This document shows positions 8,604-17,240 of a stretch of DNA of 64,000 bases, piece after piece. Position 1 is the first letter of the stretch. Each line of letters opens with the position of its first letter. Both the position numbers and the translations under genes were made by a program. The notes beneath the pieces were generated by a model, which was given only the letters and a program-made list of their open reading frames with translations, had not been told where the DNA came from and did not search any database. Where the stretch lies: the NCBI RefSeq assembly GCF_029223525.1, contig NZ_JARHTQ010000004.1, positions 62,001 to 126,000 of the forward strand. The letters run 5' to 3'. This DNA is from Streptantibioticus ferralitis (GTDB lineage Bacteria; Actinomycetota; Actinomycetes; Streptomycetales; Streptomycetaceae).

Positions 8604-9362
8604 TCACGCCCGTGCGATGTCACCCGCGGGTTCGATCGCGGCGGCTGACGAGATGTGCATTGCCGGGAGGCCCCGGCGCCTGATCATGATCTCTGCGATG
8701 ACGACGTTCGGCAGCCAGCAAAGGAAGGGCAACGGGGCGTACGCCTGCGCGAAGATCCTGTTGAAGGCGTCCCCGCCGTGCACGAAGGGCACCTGCGCGA
8801 AGATCAGCACGCCGAGCCATGTCCGCAGCGTCACGGCGGCATAGGTCAGCGCGAAGTTGCGGATCATCCATGCCTGGTGGCTGCGAACGTCACGCTGTCG
8901 GATGGCACGGTAGCCGCGCCACGCTGTCCATCCCCACAGCACCGCCAACGAGCCGAAGCCGAAGAAGCCGAGGAACCCCACGGAACTGAACATCGACATC
9001 ACGAACGCTGAGACGGCACCGATCGCGACGGTGATCATGTAGGACCGCCCGATGGCGCGGTGGATTCGTATGTGTCGGTTGCGCAGCCTGCGGGAGAACT
9101 GCCAGGGACCCAATGCCAGTGCCAGTCCGGCGAACGCGATGTGAAGGTAGAAGGCCACCTGGATCGGCCATGCCTGGGGAGCGTAGGTGGATGCGAGCCC
9201 CACGTGCTGGTGCGCCAGGGCGTCGAGCGTGCCCTGTCCGTACTGGCCGACGAAGTAGCCGGTGATCGCCAGCGAGGACAGGGCGATCCATGCCCAGCTC
9301 CACTGCGAACGGCCCATCGGGGAACGCTGCTTGCCTCGTGCGGGGGGTGCGGTCAGGGCCAT
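8604..9362 (-). CDS. DUF2306 family membrane protein
   Basis: A 252-residue polytopic membrane protein with about six hydrophobic segments. It shows the DUF2306 pattern in which histidines follow membrane helices: FYLHIAFAGLAL, HRAIGRSYMI and RSHQAWMIRN. Function unknown; the helix and His layout has been compared with cytochrome b561-type proteins. GGAG lies 6 bases before the start. It is divergent from a TetR regulator across a perfect 19-bp inverted repeat, which makes it that repressor's probable target. Confidence 0.8.
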   Translation of the reverse strand: MALTAPPARGKQRSPMGRSQWSWAWIALSSLAITGYFVGQYGQGTLDALAHQHVGLASTYAPQAWPIQVAFYLHIAFAGLALALGPWQFSRRLRNRHIRIHRAIGRSYMITVAIGAVSAFVMSMFSSVGFLGFFGFGSLAVLWGWTAWRGYRAIRQRDVRSHQAWMIRNFALTYAAVTLRTWLGVLIFAQVPFVHGGDAFNRIFAQAYAPLPFLCWLPNVVIAEIMIRRRGLPAMHISSAAAIEPAGDIARA

Positions 9363-9395
9363 CGGTGCTCCTAGGTCTCCTAGTGCAACTCCATG

Positions 9396-9440
9396 ATGTG
9401 AATGCTTCTAACATAGCAGGAATGTTAGAAGCATTCACAT
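9396..9440. promoter_or_regulatory. Perfect 19-bp inverted repeat, probable TetR operator
   Basis: ATGTGAATGCTTCTAACAT (9396-9414) is followed after 7 bases by its exact reverse complement (9422-9440). It lies 34 bases upstream of the DUF2306 start and 73 bases upstream of the TetR start, so a bound dimer could repress both. A hairpin role in RNA is less likely in this position. Confidence 0.75.
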
Positions 9441-9513
9441 TGTCGGGTCGGATGCCCGCCCGCAGAGGATGATGCCCGCCCGCACCCGAGGCTCCGGTTG
9501 CTACCGTGGGCGG

Positions 9514-10104
9514 ATGGGATCCACGCCGGCGACACGCACCAGCTACCACCACGGGGCGCTCCGGCAGGCACTGGTCGACGGAGCAAGGGAGATCCTGGCC
9601 GAACGGGGACACGACCAGTTCAGCCTCAACGAGGTCGCGCGCCGGGTCGGCGTGAGCACGTCCGCGCCGTACCGGCACTTCCGCAGCCGAGACGAGCTGT
9701 TGGCGGCGGTGGCCGAACAGGGCTACGAGGTCCTTCACCAGTGCCTCGAACGGGCGGCAACGGCCACCGCCGACGCGGGCGAGCGGCTGCTGTGCATGGG
9801 TGGGGCGTACGTGCGCTTCGCGCAGGACCATCCGGACCTGTTCGTGACGATGTTCCGCGGCCAGCCGGGTCTCGGTCCGGTCGGTCACGAATCCTTCGAT
9901 GTCCTGCTGTCGGCTGTTGTCGAGGCTCAGCGGTGCGCCGTCATTCCCACGGCCCCGTCCGCCGAGCTGATGGCCAGGTCCGTTTGGGCCACCGTGCACG
10001 GTCTCGCCGTCCTCAGTCTGCGGCAGCCCCACGAGCGCTTCGGCCTGGACGAGCCAGCGGAAGACCTCGCCGCCCGCACCCTGTCAGCACTCCTGGGCCT
10101 TTAG
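9514..10104 (+). CDS. TetR family transcriptional regulator
   Basis: A 196-residue TetR repressor. The N-terminal helix-turn-helix spans about residues 12-58 (REILAERGHDQFSLNEVARR, VGVSTSAPYRHFRSRDELL), and the rest is a helical ligand-binding domain (WATVHGLAVLSL). ATG 9514 begins immediately before the usual TSYHHGALRQALV start of this subfamily. It probably binds the inverted repeat at 9396-9440 and controls itself and the divergent DUF2306 gene. The inducer is unknown. Confidence 0.88.
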   Translation: MGSTPATRTSYHHGALRQALVDGAREILAERGHDQFSLNEVARRVGVSTSAPYRHFRSRDELLAAVAEQGYEVLHQCLERAATATADAGERLLCMGGAYVRFAQDHPDLFVTMFRGQPGLGPVGHESFDVLLSAVVEAQRCAVIPTAPSAELMARSVWATVHGLAVLSLRQPHERFGLDEPAEDLAARTLSALLGL

Positions 10105-10525
10105 GCGGGACGCCGAGCACGGCGCCCGGCCGTACGAACCGGGTTCTCTGCGGCGACGCGGCCGGCCGTCGACGACCTCTTCCCGCTTGATCCGGATCAC
10201 CCCCTGTTTGAGCAGGCGGTCCAGGGCGCCGTTCAGGGCGCCGGCCAGACGCAGCGGGGGAGAGTACCGGCCCTGCGTTACAGCCTCGGTAGATGCCTGG
10301 AGGCGATGGGCAGTGCGGCGCTGTCGCCCAAGCGCGTTGCCCCAACGCGGAGTTGACCTGCGGATGGCGAACGGCGGGGCTCCCCTCGGCATTGCCTGGG
10401 AGGGGTGGTCGTCCTCCCGCTGTTGAGCCGCGCTGGCGCGGCGGGGCCTCGCCCCGTGGCACCGGCGCGAGCCTGGGTGCACGGCACCCAGGCTGGTCGC
10501 CGTGAGCGCGGTTAGCGTGGAGTGC
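10105..10525. other. Gene-free stretch with palindromic element
   Basis: No intact gene. A minus-strand segment (ALDRLLKQGVIRIKREEVVD) near 10200 looks protein-like but is too short to name. The stretch also holds the palindromic element at 10380-10408, similar to one at 23620-23651. Confidence 0.45.
10380..10408. repeat. Palindromic element, copy 1
   Basis: CTCCCCTCGGCATTGCCTGG plus GAGGGGTGG forms an imperfect inverted repeat around CGGCAT/TGCC. A related palindrome lies at 23620-23651. Both are in gene-free DNA, as expected of a small dispersed element. Confidence 0.35.
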
Positions 10526-11467
10526 ATGAGCAGGAACGACCTGGGTGACTTCTTGCGGGCTCGCCGCGATCTGGTGTCTCCGGACGAGGTGGGACTCGTC
10601 TCGCACACCGCGCGCCGGGTCAAGGGGCTGCGGCGGGAGGAAGTCGCGCTCCTGGCCGGAGTGAGCACCGACTACTACGTACGGCTTGAGCAGGGACGTG
10701 AACGGCACCCGTCGGAACAGGTACTGGACGCACTCGCCCGTGCCCTGCGTCTGGACGACGCCGCTTCAACGCATCTGTTCCGGCTCGCCCTGCCGGCGCC
10801 GCAGACCGCCCTGACGGTCCCGGTGCCGGAGGTGAGCCCGCAACTGACGCAGCTGATGGACCACTTCGTGGAGGTTCCGGCCTGTGTGGTGAGCCCGGCG
10901 CTGGACATCCTGGCCGCCAATCCGGTGGCCCGCCAGCTGTACTGCGGCTTCGCACGCACCGACAATCTGCTGCGGATGATCTTCCTGGACCCGGCTGCCC
11001 GGGAGTTCTACAGGGACTGGGACCACGCCGCGCAGGGGGTCGTCGGCAATCTGCGGGCTCTGTCGTCCCCGTTTCCCGACGATCCGCGCGTCACCGAGGT
11101 CATCGGGCAGGTGTCACGGCACAGCCCGGCGTTCGCCACCCTGTGGGCCCGCTACGAGGTGCGGCCCCGCACCAGCGAGGACAAGCACCTGTGGCACCCG
11201 CAGGTCGGCGACCTGCATCTGCACTACCAGGCGTTCACCGTCACCGGCGCTCCCGGCCAGCAGCTGTTCGTGTACTCCGCGCGGCCCGGCAGCCCCAGCG
11301 CGGACGCCCTGGTCCTGCTGCGATCACTCGCCGCGGATCGGGCAGCGGACGGTCCGTCGCATCGGCCACCCCAAGGCGGCACTGCCCGGACACGCCGGAC
11401 GAGCCCGACACGCACCGAAGAGTACGAGGCACAGACCCATGACGACCGGCACACCGATCGCACATAA
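10526..11467 (+). CDS. Xre/MmyB-type HTH transcriptional regulator
   Basis: A 313-residue regulator. Residues 5-75 are an Xre helix-turn-helix ([41 protein letters not shown]), and residues 95-260 form the MmyB-type ligand-binding PAS-like domain ([34 protein letters not shown]). Such proteins usually repress an adjacent oxidoreductase gene. Here the aldo/keto reductase gene starts 29 bases before this gene's stop, so the two are cotranscribed. ATG 10526 is preferred to GTG 10502 because GGAG precedes it, at a short spacing. The Arg/Thr-rich C-terminal tail overlapping the next gene may be non-functional. Confidence 0.87.
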   Translation: MSRNDLGDFLRARRDLVSPDEVGLVSHTARRVKGLRREEVALLAGVSTDYYVRLEQGRERHPSEQVLDALARALRLDDAASTHLFRLALPAPQTALTVPVPEVSPQLTQLMDHFVEVPACVVSPALDILAANPVARQLYCGFARTDNLLRMIFLDPAAREFYRDWDHAAQGVVGNLRALSSPFPDDPRVTEVIGQVSRHSPAFATLWARYEVRPRTSEDKHLWHPQVGDLHLHYQAFTVTGAPGQQLFVYSARPGSPSADALVLLRSLAADRAADGPSHRPPQGGTARTRRTSPTRTEEYEAQTHDDRHTDRT

Positions 11468-12356
11468 CTCCGGCACCTTCGAAATCGCCGGGAAGAAGGT
11501 GGCCAGGCTCGGCTTCGGCGCCATGCGACTGACCGGACGCGGCATCTGGGGCGAGCCCGCCGACCGCGCCGAGTGCCTCCGGGGCGTGCGCCGCGCCGTC
11601 GAACTGGGCGTCCAGCTGATCGACACCGCCGACTCGTACGGCCCGCACGTCAGCGAGGAGATCATCCGGGAGGCGATCCACCCCTATCCCGACGACATCC
11701 TGATCGCCACCAAGGCCGGGCTGACCCGCAACGGCCCCGACGTCATCGAAACGGCAGCGGGTCTGGTACGCCTCGGCCCCAGGGCGTGGCCGCCGGTCGG
11801 CCGTCCGGAATATCTGCGGCAGCAGGCCGAGATGAGTCTTCGGCGGCTCGGCCTGGACCACATCGACCTGTTCCAGTTGCATCGCGTGGACCCGAAGGTG
11901 CCGTTGGAGGAACAGGTGGGCGAGCTGCGGAACCTCCAGGACGAGGGCAAGATCGTCTCGATCGGACTGTCCCAGGTGACCGTCGACCAGATCGACAGGG
12001 CACGTCGGATCGCCCCGATCGCCACCGTCCAGAACCGCTACAACCTCACCGACCGCTCCAGCGAGGGCGTCCTCGACTATTGCGCCCGCGAAGGCATCGG
12101 CTTCATGCCGTGGGCACCGGTGTCCGCCGGTGAACTCGCCCGGCCGGGCGGCCTGGTGGACGACATCGCCCGCCGCCACGACGCCACACCGGGACAGGTG
12201 GCACTGGCCTGGTTGCTGGCCCGTAGCGACAACATCCTGCCGATCCCCGGGACTTCTCGCGTCGCCCACCTGGAGGAGAACCTCGCCGCCGCACAACTCA
12301 CGCTCGACGCGGAGGAGATCACCGGGCTGACGGAGGCCGCGCAAGAGACGGCATAA
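11439..12356 (+). CDS. Aldo/keto reductase
   Basis: A 305-residue NADPH-dependent aldo/keto reductase with the family's catalytic residues: Asp and Tyr in [10 protein letters not shown], Lys in IATKAGL and His in LFQLHRVDP. The C-terminal cofactor-binding segment [14 protein letters not shown] is present. The physiological carbonyl substrate is unknown. The gene overlaps the Xre/MmyB-type regulator by 29 bases, suggesting regulator-controlled coexpression. Two broken genes follow. Confidence 0.9.
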   Translation: MTTGTPIAHNSGTFEIAGKKVARLGFGAMRLTGRGIWGEPADRAECLRGVRRAVELGVQLIDTADSYGPHVSEEIIREAIHPYPDDILIATKAGLTRNGPDVIETAAGLVRLGPRAWPPVGRPEYLRQQAEMSLRRLGLDHIDLFQLHRVDPKVPLEEQVGELRNLQDEGKIVSIGLSQVTVDQIDRARRIAPIATVQNRYNLTDRSSEGVLDYCAREGIGFMPWAPVSAGELARPGGLVDDIARRHDATPGQVALAWLLARSDNILPIPGTSRVAHLEENLAAAQLTLDAEEITGLTEAAQETA

Positions 12357-12439
12357 GCCGTCGACAGCGTGGGTGGATGACACCCAGGCTCACCCCTTCG
12401 CACACCGCTACCGTGGAATCAGCGGCACGAAGACGCCTC

Positions 12440-12744
12440 GGACAACGCAACGGGTCACGGAAAGCCTTGTCGCGCTCGATGACCACGCACGGTCGCTGGC
12501 CTACGACATCGTCCAATCCCCGTATCCCCTCCAGGGCTACCGATCCACCATGCGCGTCATACCGCTGACCAGCACCGGCGAATCCGTCGTCGAATGGGCA
12601 CTCACCTTCGACTGTGCGCCCCAGGACGCGGAAGAACTGACCGCATCGTTCCGCGATGGTGTCTTCTCCCTCGGCCTGCGTGGCCTTGCCGACTACTTCA
12701 GGGGCACCGAGGACGGCTGCTGTCCTCTGGCGACCACCCCGTAG
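12440..12744 (+). pseudogene. N-truncated SRPBCC (polyketide cyclase-like) protein
   Basis: The frame ending at 12744 reads VTESLVALDDHARSLAYDIV, YRSTMRVIPLTSTGESVVEW and LRGLADYF. This is the second half of an SRPBCC (START-like) domain, which binds hydrophobic ligands. The first 50-60 residues of the domain are missing; upstream the frame has only a short unrelated segment from GTG 12373. The C-terminus is near full length apart from a foreign tail (GCCPLATTP). Confidence 0.55.
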
Positions 12745-13058
12745 TGGTGAACGTCAGCAGCAGCCCGGGCTCACTCGCCCGCGTCACCGATCCCCAGCGG
12801 TTCGAGTCGACGCGGTCGTTCCCGGCCTACAGCTCGTCCAGGAGCGCGGTGAACATGCTCACCGTCCAGTACGCCAAGGCGCTTCCCCAGCTCAGGTTCG
12901 ACGTCGCCCACCCGGGCTGCACCCGGACCCACCTCAACGGGCACAAGGGCACCAAGACGGTCCAGGAGGGCGCCGAGATCATCCTGCGCATGGCCACGAT
13001 CGGCCCCGACGGGCCGACCGGAGGCCACTTCGCCGCCGACGGCCCGGTGCCGTGGTGA
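12745..13058 (+). pseudogene. N-truncated short-chain dehydrogenase
   Basis: The frame ending at 13058 encodes the C-terminal half of a classical SDR: VVNVSSSPGSL with the catalytic Ser, then YSSSRSAVNMLTVQYAKAL with the YxxxK-like centre (here YSSSR, so Lys is replaced by Arg), then VAHPGCTRTHLNG. The Rossmann half with the glycine motif is absent. It directly abuts the SRPBCC remnant, so one deletion may have joined the two. Confidence 0.6.
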
Positions 13059-13066
13059 CCGACCAC

Positions 13067-13987
13067 TTACGTTGTGCGGGGCTGGGGCTGCTGGGGCACG
13101 GGCAGGTCGTACATCTGGGCGCAGCCGACGCTCATGCCCATCACGAGATCTGCGCGCGGGATCGGCCAGGCCTGCTGCACGGCGGCGCGATTGGCGGGCC
13201 CTACGGGCACCAACGGCTGGCCGGACCCCAGGGCCGCGACGGCTTCCGTGGCGACTTGGTGCGGATCCATCAAGGCGACGGGCAAGCCGTCGAGGCGCGG
13301 TTCGGTCGCACGCATGGCCGGGGTGTCAGTGGGACCGACCATGGCCACCATCACATCGACTTGACGCTGACCGAGTTCGATCCACAGCGCTTCGCCGAGT
13401 GTCTGGACGAAGGACTTCGACGCGGTGTACGCGCCGACGTACGCGCAGCCCGCCATCGACCCGGTCGACGTCATCAAGATGATCCCACCACGTGCGCGCT
13501 CGGCCATCGCAGCGCCGAAGTGATGTGCCATCAGGAGCGGGCCGCGACAGTTGAGGTCGATGAGGTACGAGGCTTCCTCAACCGGGCGGTCATGGAACAT
13601 CCCGATGTGCGGCGAAGCCCCCGCGTTGTAGACGAGCAGACCTATCTCGATGTCGCCCACGTGCGGCTTGAGATCGTCCAGAAGCGAGTCCCTGGTCAAA
13701 TCCACGCCGGCCGTTCTCACCTCGACCCCGTACGTCTCGACCAGTTCCGTGGCCAAGCTGGTCAACGGCTCCTTGCGGCGGGCGAGGAGAAGCAGGTTCA
13801 ATCCCCGCTCGGCGAGCAGTCGTGCGTACGCCGCCCCCGTGCCTTCGGAAGCACCGGCAATCAACGCCCAGGGACCGTATCGCCTGACAAATTCATCCTG
13901 AGCATCCAACTGGATCACTACCCTTTCGCTGGGGCTTTCACGGAGACCGCGGATTGCGTCGGACAGCGCGTCTCCGGCTCGTTTCAA
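13067..13987 (-). CDS. Short-chain dehydrogenase/reductase
   Basis: A 306-residue SDR. After a roughly 35-residue N-terminal extension come the cofactor motif ALIAGASEGTGAAYA, NAG in LLVYNAGASP, catalytic Ser in LMTSTGSMAG and YTASK with Tyr and Lys. The C-terminal 90 residues (VGPTDTPAMRATEP onward) vary as usual. The start is TTG 13987; the extension makes this start uncertain, and an internal start near FVRRYGPWALIAGA is possible. It is convergent with the SDR remnant that ends 8 bases away. Confidence 0.82.
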   Translation of the reverse strand: MKRAGDALSDAIRGLRESPSERVVIQLDAQDEFVRRYGPWALIAGASEGTGAAYARLLAERGLNLLLLARRKEPLTSLATELVETYGVEVRTAGVDLTRDSLLDDLKPHVGDIEIGLLVYNAGASPHIGMFHDRPVEEASYLIDLNCRGPLLMAHHFGAAMAERARGGIILMTSTGSMAGCAYVGAYTASKSFVQTLGEALWIELGQRQVDVMVAMVGPTDTPAMRATEPRLDGLPVALMDPHQVATEAVAALGSGQPLVPVGPANRAAVQQAWPIPRADLVMGMSVGCAQMYDLPVPQQPQPRTT

Positions 13988-14424
13988 CGTACCTGACGGG
14001 ACGTCAATGCCGACTGGGCTAGATCATTACGCGCCATGGAAGAGCGTGGTAATTCCCCTTGTCAAGAGCGCGACCATGGCGTCGGTTGTGCCGGAGAGCC
14101 TGCCGTCCCGGGCCGTTCACACGTTCGGGCTATCGGAGTGGCTGGCTCGTCGATACGCGTGCGGAGCGCGCGCCTTTGGGCGTTGCGAACCCGGTCGGCG
14201 CATGTGCGGGCCGTTCGGTTCTCGTGCAGGCGTGCGATGTCCTTGTGTGTGGTATCCACATGCACCTGATTGGGCCCACCTCGGGCTACCGCCGTTCGGG
14301 TTGCTGACCGCGGTGGCGCCGGGCCGGAGGAGGTTGCGGCCTTGAGGTGTTGGTGTTGCTGTTGAGGTGACGAACGCACTGCACCCCTCTCCGCTGATGC
14401 CCAGCCCCAAGGAAAAGAACGGGA
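13988..14424. other. Intergenic stretch, nothing recognisable
   Basis: A 437-base gap between divergent SDR and RclA-like genes. It presumably holds both promoters. I see no convincing gene, hairpin or long palindrome. Confidence 0.5.
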
Positions 14425-14430
14425 GTGAGC

Positions 14431-15825
14431 ATGGACTCCGCGAACCGCAGTCTGCGCGCTGATGTCCTGGTCGTCGGCTATGGCAAGGGCGGCAAGACGG
14501 TGGCCGCGAAGATGGGTCAGCTCGGCAAGCGGGTCGTGCTTGTGGAGCGGTCGGACCGGATGTACGGAGGTACCTGCCCCAACGTCGGCTGTGTCCCGAC
14601 GAAGGCGCTCGTCCATCACTCCAACGAACGCAGACCGGAGGACCCGGCCCAGGAGTGGTACGAGCGTTCCGTCGCCAAGGTCCAAGCGGTGACCAAGATG
14701 ATGCGCGACGGCAACTACCAGGGGCTGAACGGCATGGAGACCGTCACGGTCATCACCGGCCAGGCCGCGTTCATCGACCCGCACACCGTCGGGGTCCAGG
14801 CAGGCGGCGAACGCCTCACGGTCACCGCCGAGACCATCTTGATCAACACCGGCTCCGAGCCGATCATCCCCGACATCCCCGGTCTGCGTGACAGCCAGTA
14901 CACCGTCACCAGCACCGAGCTGATCGAGACCACCGTCCTGCCGGAACGGCTGGTCATCATCGGCGGCGGATACCTCGGCCTGGAGTTCGCCGCGATCTAC
15001 CGCCGGTTCGGCTCACTGGTGACCGTACTGGAGGAAGCCCCCAAGATCCTGGGCCGCCTCGACGACGACGTGGCCGCCGTCGCCCGGGACATCCTCACCG
15101 ACGAGGGCATCGAGATCGTCGAGGGCGCGCAGGTGAGGCAGGTACGCGACGGGGACAGCGGCGCGACCGTCGTCTACGACAAGGACGGCCAACAGCACTC
15201 CGTGGCGGCCGACGCCGTCCTGGCCGCCACCGGCCGCGCCCCGGTCACCCGCGAGCTGGCCCTGGAGGCGGCCGGGGTCCGTACCACCGAGCGGGGAGCG
15301 GTCGAGGTCGACGAGTTCCTGCGCACCAGCCAGCCGCACATCTACGCGCTCGGCGACGTCAACGGCGGTCCGCAGTTCACCTACGTCTCCCTGGACGACA
15401 GCCGTATCGTCCTGGACCAACTCGTCGGCCAGGGCAAGCGTTCCACGGCGGACCGGGTGGCCATCCCGCACACGCTGTTCATGACCCCGCCGCTGGCATC
15501 CGTCGGGATGACCGAGCAGGAGGCACGCGCGGCCGGGCACCGGCTGAAGATCGCCAGCCAACCGGTCGCCGAGATCATCGCCATGCCACGCGCCTACATC
15601 GTCGAGGATCCCCGCGGGGTGATGAAGTTCGTCCTCGACGCCGACACCGACGACATTCTCGGAGCCGTCCTGCTCAGCATCGACGCCCAGGAACTCATCA
15701 ACACCGTGGCGCTCGCCATGCGGCACGGCGTCAAGGCGGCCGAACTCCGTGACGCCGTCTACCAGCACCCCACCTCCACCGAGGCGTTCAACGACGTACT
15801 CGCCACCATCGTGCGAGCCGACTGA
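14431..15825 (+). CDS. RclA-like flavoprotein disulfide reductase
   Basis: A 464-residue class I pyridine nucleotide-disulfide oxidoreductase. FAD motif VLVVGYGKGGKTVAAKMG is followed by the redox disulfide Cys49/Cys54 in GGTCPNVGCVPTKALVHHS. The NAD(P) motif is VIIGGGYLGLEFAA, the second FAD contact IYALGDVNGG, and the dimerisation domain ends QHPTSTEAFNDVL. The TCPNVGCVPTK variant and overall length fit the RclA/mercuric-reductase-like branch, linked in enterobacteria to hypochlorite defence through copper reduction; a role in oxidant or metal stress here is inference. ATG 14431 (GGGAG 5 bases upstream) and GTG 14425 are both possible starts. Confidence 0.85.
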   Translation: MDSANRSLRADVLVVGYGKGGKTVAAKMGQLGKRVVLVERSDRMYGGTCPNVGCVPTKALVHHSNERRPEDPAQEWYERSVAKVQAVTKMMRDGNYQGLNGMETVTVITGQAAFIDPHTVGVQAGGERLTVTAETILINTGSEPIIPDIPGLRDSQYTVTSTELIETTVLPERLVIIGGGYLGLEFAAIYRRFGSLVTVLEEAPKILGRLDDDVAAVARDILTDEGIEIVEGAQVRQVRDGDSGATVVYDKDGQQHSVAADAVLAATGRAPVTRELALEAAGVRTTERGAVEVDEFLRTSQPHIYALGDVNGGPQFTYVSLDDSRIVLDQLVGQGKRSTADRVAIPHTLFMTPPLASVGMTEQEARAAGHRLKIASQPVAEIIAMPRAYIVEDPRGVMKFVLDADTDDILGAVLLSIDAQELINTVALAMRHGVKAAELRDAVYQHPTSTEAFNDVLATIVRAD

Positions 15826-16051
15826 CCACCAGCCGCTCACTCCTGGCGCGTTGCGGTGGCATACACACCGGACACTGGACGATGTTCTCCCAGCCGCGCG
15901 AGCCGGCGCGCGTCCTCGTCGACACGGCCGGGCGGTGAGGCCGCCGCCGCTCTGATGGTCCGGCTCCGTTCGCGCGGTGCCGAGGCGGCCTTGCCGAGCC
16001 AAATTCCATGGCACCACGAACCCGTGCCATGCCGCCCTGGCGGAGCACGGC

Positions 16052-16456
16052 ATGATGGCGCTCATGCGGACGCAACCTGTGCTCGTCTACGACGGTGACT
16101 GCGGCTTCTGCACGACCTCGGTGACTTTCGCCGAGAAGCGGATTCGGCCCCTCTGCGAGGTCACACCCTGGCAGTTCGCAGAGCTGGACCCGCTCGGCGT
16201 GACACAGCGGCGGGCGGAGTACGAACTGCTGTGGATCACTCCCGACGGATCGGTGTACGGCGGCGCCCAGGCCGTCGCGAAGCTCCTGTTGAGCGCGCGC
16301 GGCGGCTGGGCTGTTCTGGGGGCGCTGCTGAAACTGCCGCCGATCCGCTGGGCTGCCCACGGCCTTTACCGGATCATCGCTGACAACCGGGACCGAATGC
16401 CGGGCGGTACGGCGGCCTGTGCCCTGCCCGCCAGCCGAAGGCCCGGAGCCCGCTGA
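16052..16456 (+). CDS. DCC-family thiol-disulfide oxidoreductase (DUF393)
   Basis: A 134-residue protein with the DCC signature at the N-terminus, LVYDGDCGFC, placing a CxxC-like pair in YDGDCGFCTTSV. The rest follows the family: ELLWITPDGSVYGGAQAVAK, then WAVLGALLKLPPIRW and LYRIIADNRDR. These proteins are putative thioredoxin-like oxidoreductases. The start is placed at ATG 16052, with GGAG 6 bases upstream; ATG 16055 and 16064 are alternatives. Confidence 0.83.
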   Translation: MMALMRTQPVLVYDGDCGFCTTSVTFAEKRIRPLCEVTPWQFAELDPLGVTQRRAEYELLWITPDGSVYGGAQAVAKLLLSARGGWAVLGALLKLPPIRWAAHGLYRIIADNRDRMPGGTAACALPASRRPGAR

Positions 16457-16540
16457 GCGGGCTTGACGCTGACGGGCAGGCCCGAATGGAGAACGCCTCG
16501 TCAGCTGAGGGGCCGAATCGGCGAGCGCATTTCTGATGCC

Positions 16541-16610
16541 CTTTTGCATCTTCAGTATATGGCCTTCTTTTTGCGTTGTCTATTTTCGAAAAACTTCACC
16601 CGTTCATATT
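16541..16610. other. AT-rich island
   Basis: Only 25 of these 70 bases are G or C, against roughly 70% around it. It lies just upstream of the truncated hydrolase and may be a promoter region or a scar of foreign DNA. Confidence 0.5.
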
Positions 16611-16666
16611 TGAGGTCGCGTCAATTGCGGGTAAGTTTTATCGCACCGTTCCAGTGGGGAGATGGT

Positions 16667-16957
16667 GTGACGGTGAGCGAAGAGAAGGCTCTGAATGTCG
16701 GCCCGTCGGGTATCGAGGTGGCCTATGAGCGTTTTGGTGACCCGGGGGCGCCGCCCGTGCTGCTGGTGATGGTCGGCGGAGCGCAGATGATCAACTGGCC
16801 GGACGGGTTCTGCGCCGAACTGGTCGGCCGCGGTGTGCAGGTGATCAGGTTCGACAATCGCGACTGCGGTCGTTCGTCGCATTTCCGCGCTGCGCCAGTG
16901 CCCGATCTGCACGATGCGTCGGGCCGGTATCGCCCAGGCCGTGTCAGGATTCCTTGA
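16667..16957 (+). pseudogene. N-terminal fragment of an alpha/beta hydrolase
   Basis: From GTG 16667 the frame gives the first 85 residues of an alpha/beta hydrolase: YERFGDPGAPPVLLVMVGGA with the first strands and oxyanion region, then VQVIRFDNRDCGRSSH. It breaks at about 16915, followed by a short unrelated tail (SGRYRPGRVRIP). The nucleophile elbow GxSxG, acid and histidine are all missing, so no activity is possible. Confidence 0.65.
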
Positions 16958-16989
16958 CAGGCCAAGATGTGTCAGGCTAACCTGACGTC
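16954..16989 (+). promoter_or_regulatory. Leaderless promoter with overlapping operator-like repeat
   Basis: TTGACA (16954-16959) and TAACCT (16978-16983) are 18 bases apart, a good fit to a housekeeping promoter. The expected start point falls at or beside the ATG at 16990, implying a leaderless mRNA. The inverted repeat GTCAGG-CTAA-CCTGAC (16971-16986) covers the -10 element, and a second TGTCAGG lies at 16942-16948. The HTH protein encoded next is the obvious candidate repressor. Confidence 0.55.
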
Positions 16990-17235
16990 ATGAGTGATGC
17001 GGACTCACCGGCCGCCAAACTGGCAGGCCAGGTCACCAACAAGGACCCCGCCATCGGATTGCAGGCTGTCGTCTCGCTGCGGCGCCTGTTGGAAGAACTG
17101 GAACGTCTGCACGTGGACAACGCCCGTGAACAGGGCTGGACATGGCAGAGCATCGCGACGGCTCTGCAGGTCAGCAGGCAGTCCGTCCACGAGAAGCACG
17201 CGAGCAGGCGCAAGGCCATGGGCAAGGAGGACTAA
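16990..17235 (+). CDS. Small helix-turn-helix protein
   Basis: An 81-residue protein with one helix-turn-helix at residues 47-70 (GWTWQSIATALQVSRQSVHE), preceded by a helix LRRLLEELERLHVDNAREQ and followed by a basic end KHASRRKAMGKED. This type is regularly found beside single Clp-N-domain proteins in actinomycetes. It has an apparently leaderless start at ATG 16990. The Clp-N gene begins 5 bases after its stop. It probably represses its own operon through the repeat at 16971-16986. Confidence 0.8.
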   Translation: MSDADSPAAKLAGQVTNKDPAIGLQAVVSLRRLLEELERLHVDNAREQGWTWQSIATALQVSRQSVHEKHASRRKAMGKED

Positions 17236-17240
17236 CCAGC

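Noticed and set aside
12745-13058. SDR half as a functional short protein
   Set aside because: It lacks the nucleotide-binding half and the catalytic Lys position is Arg.
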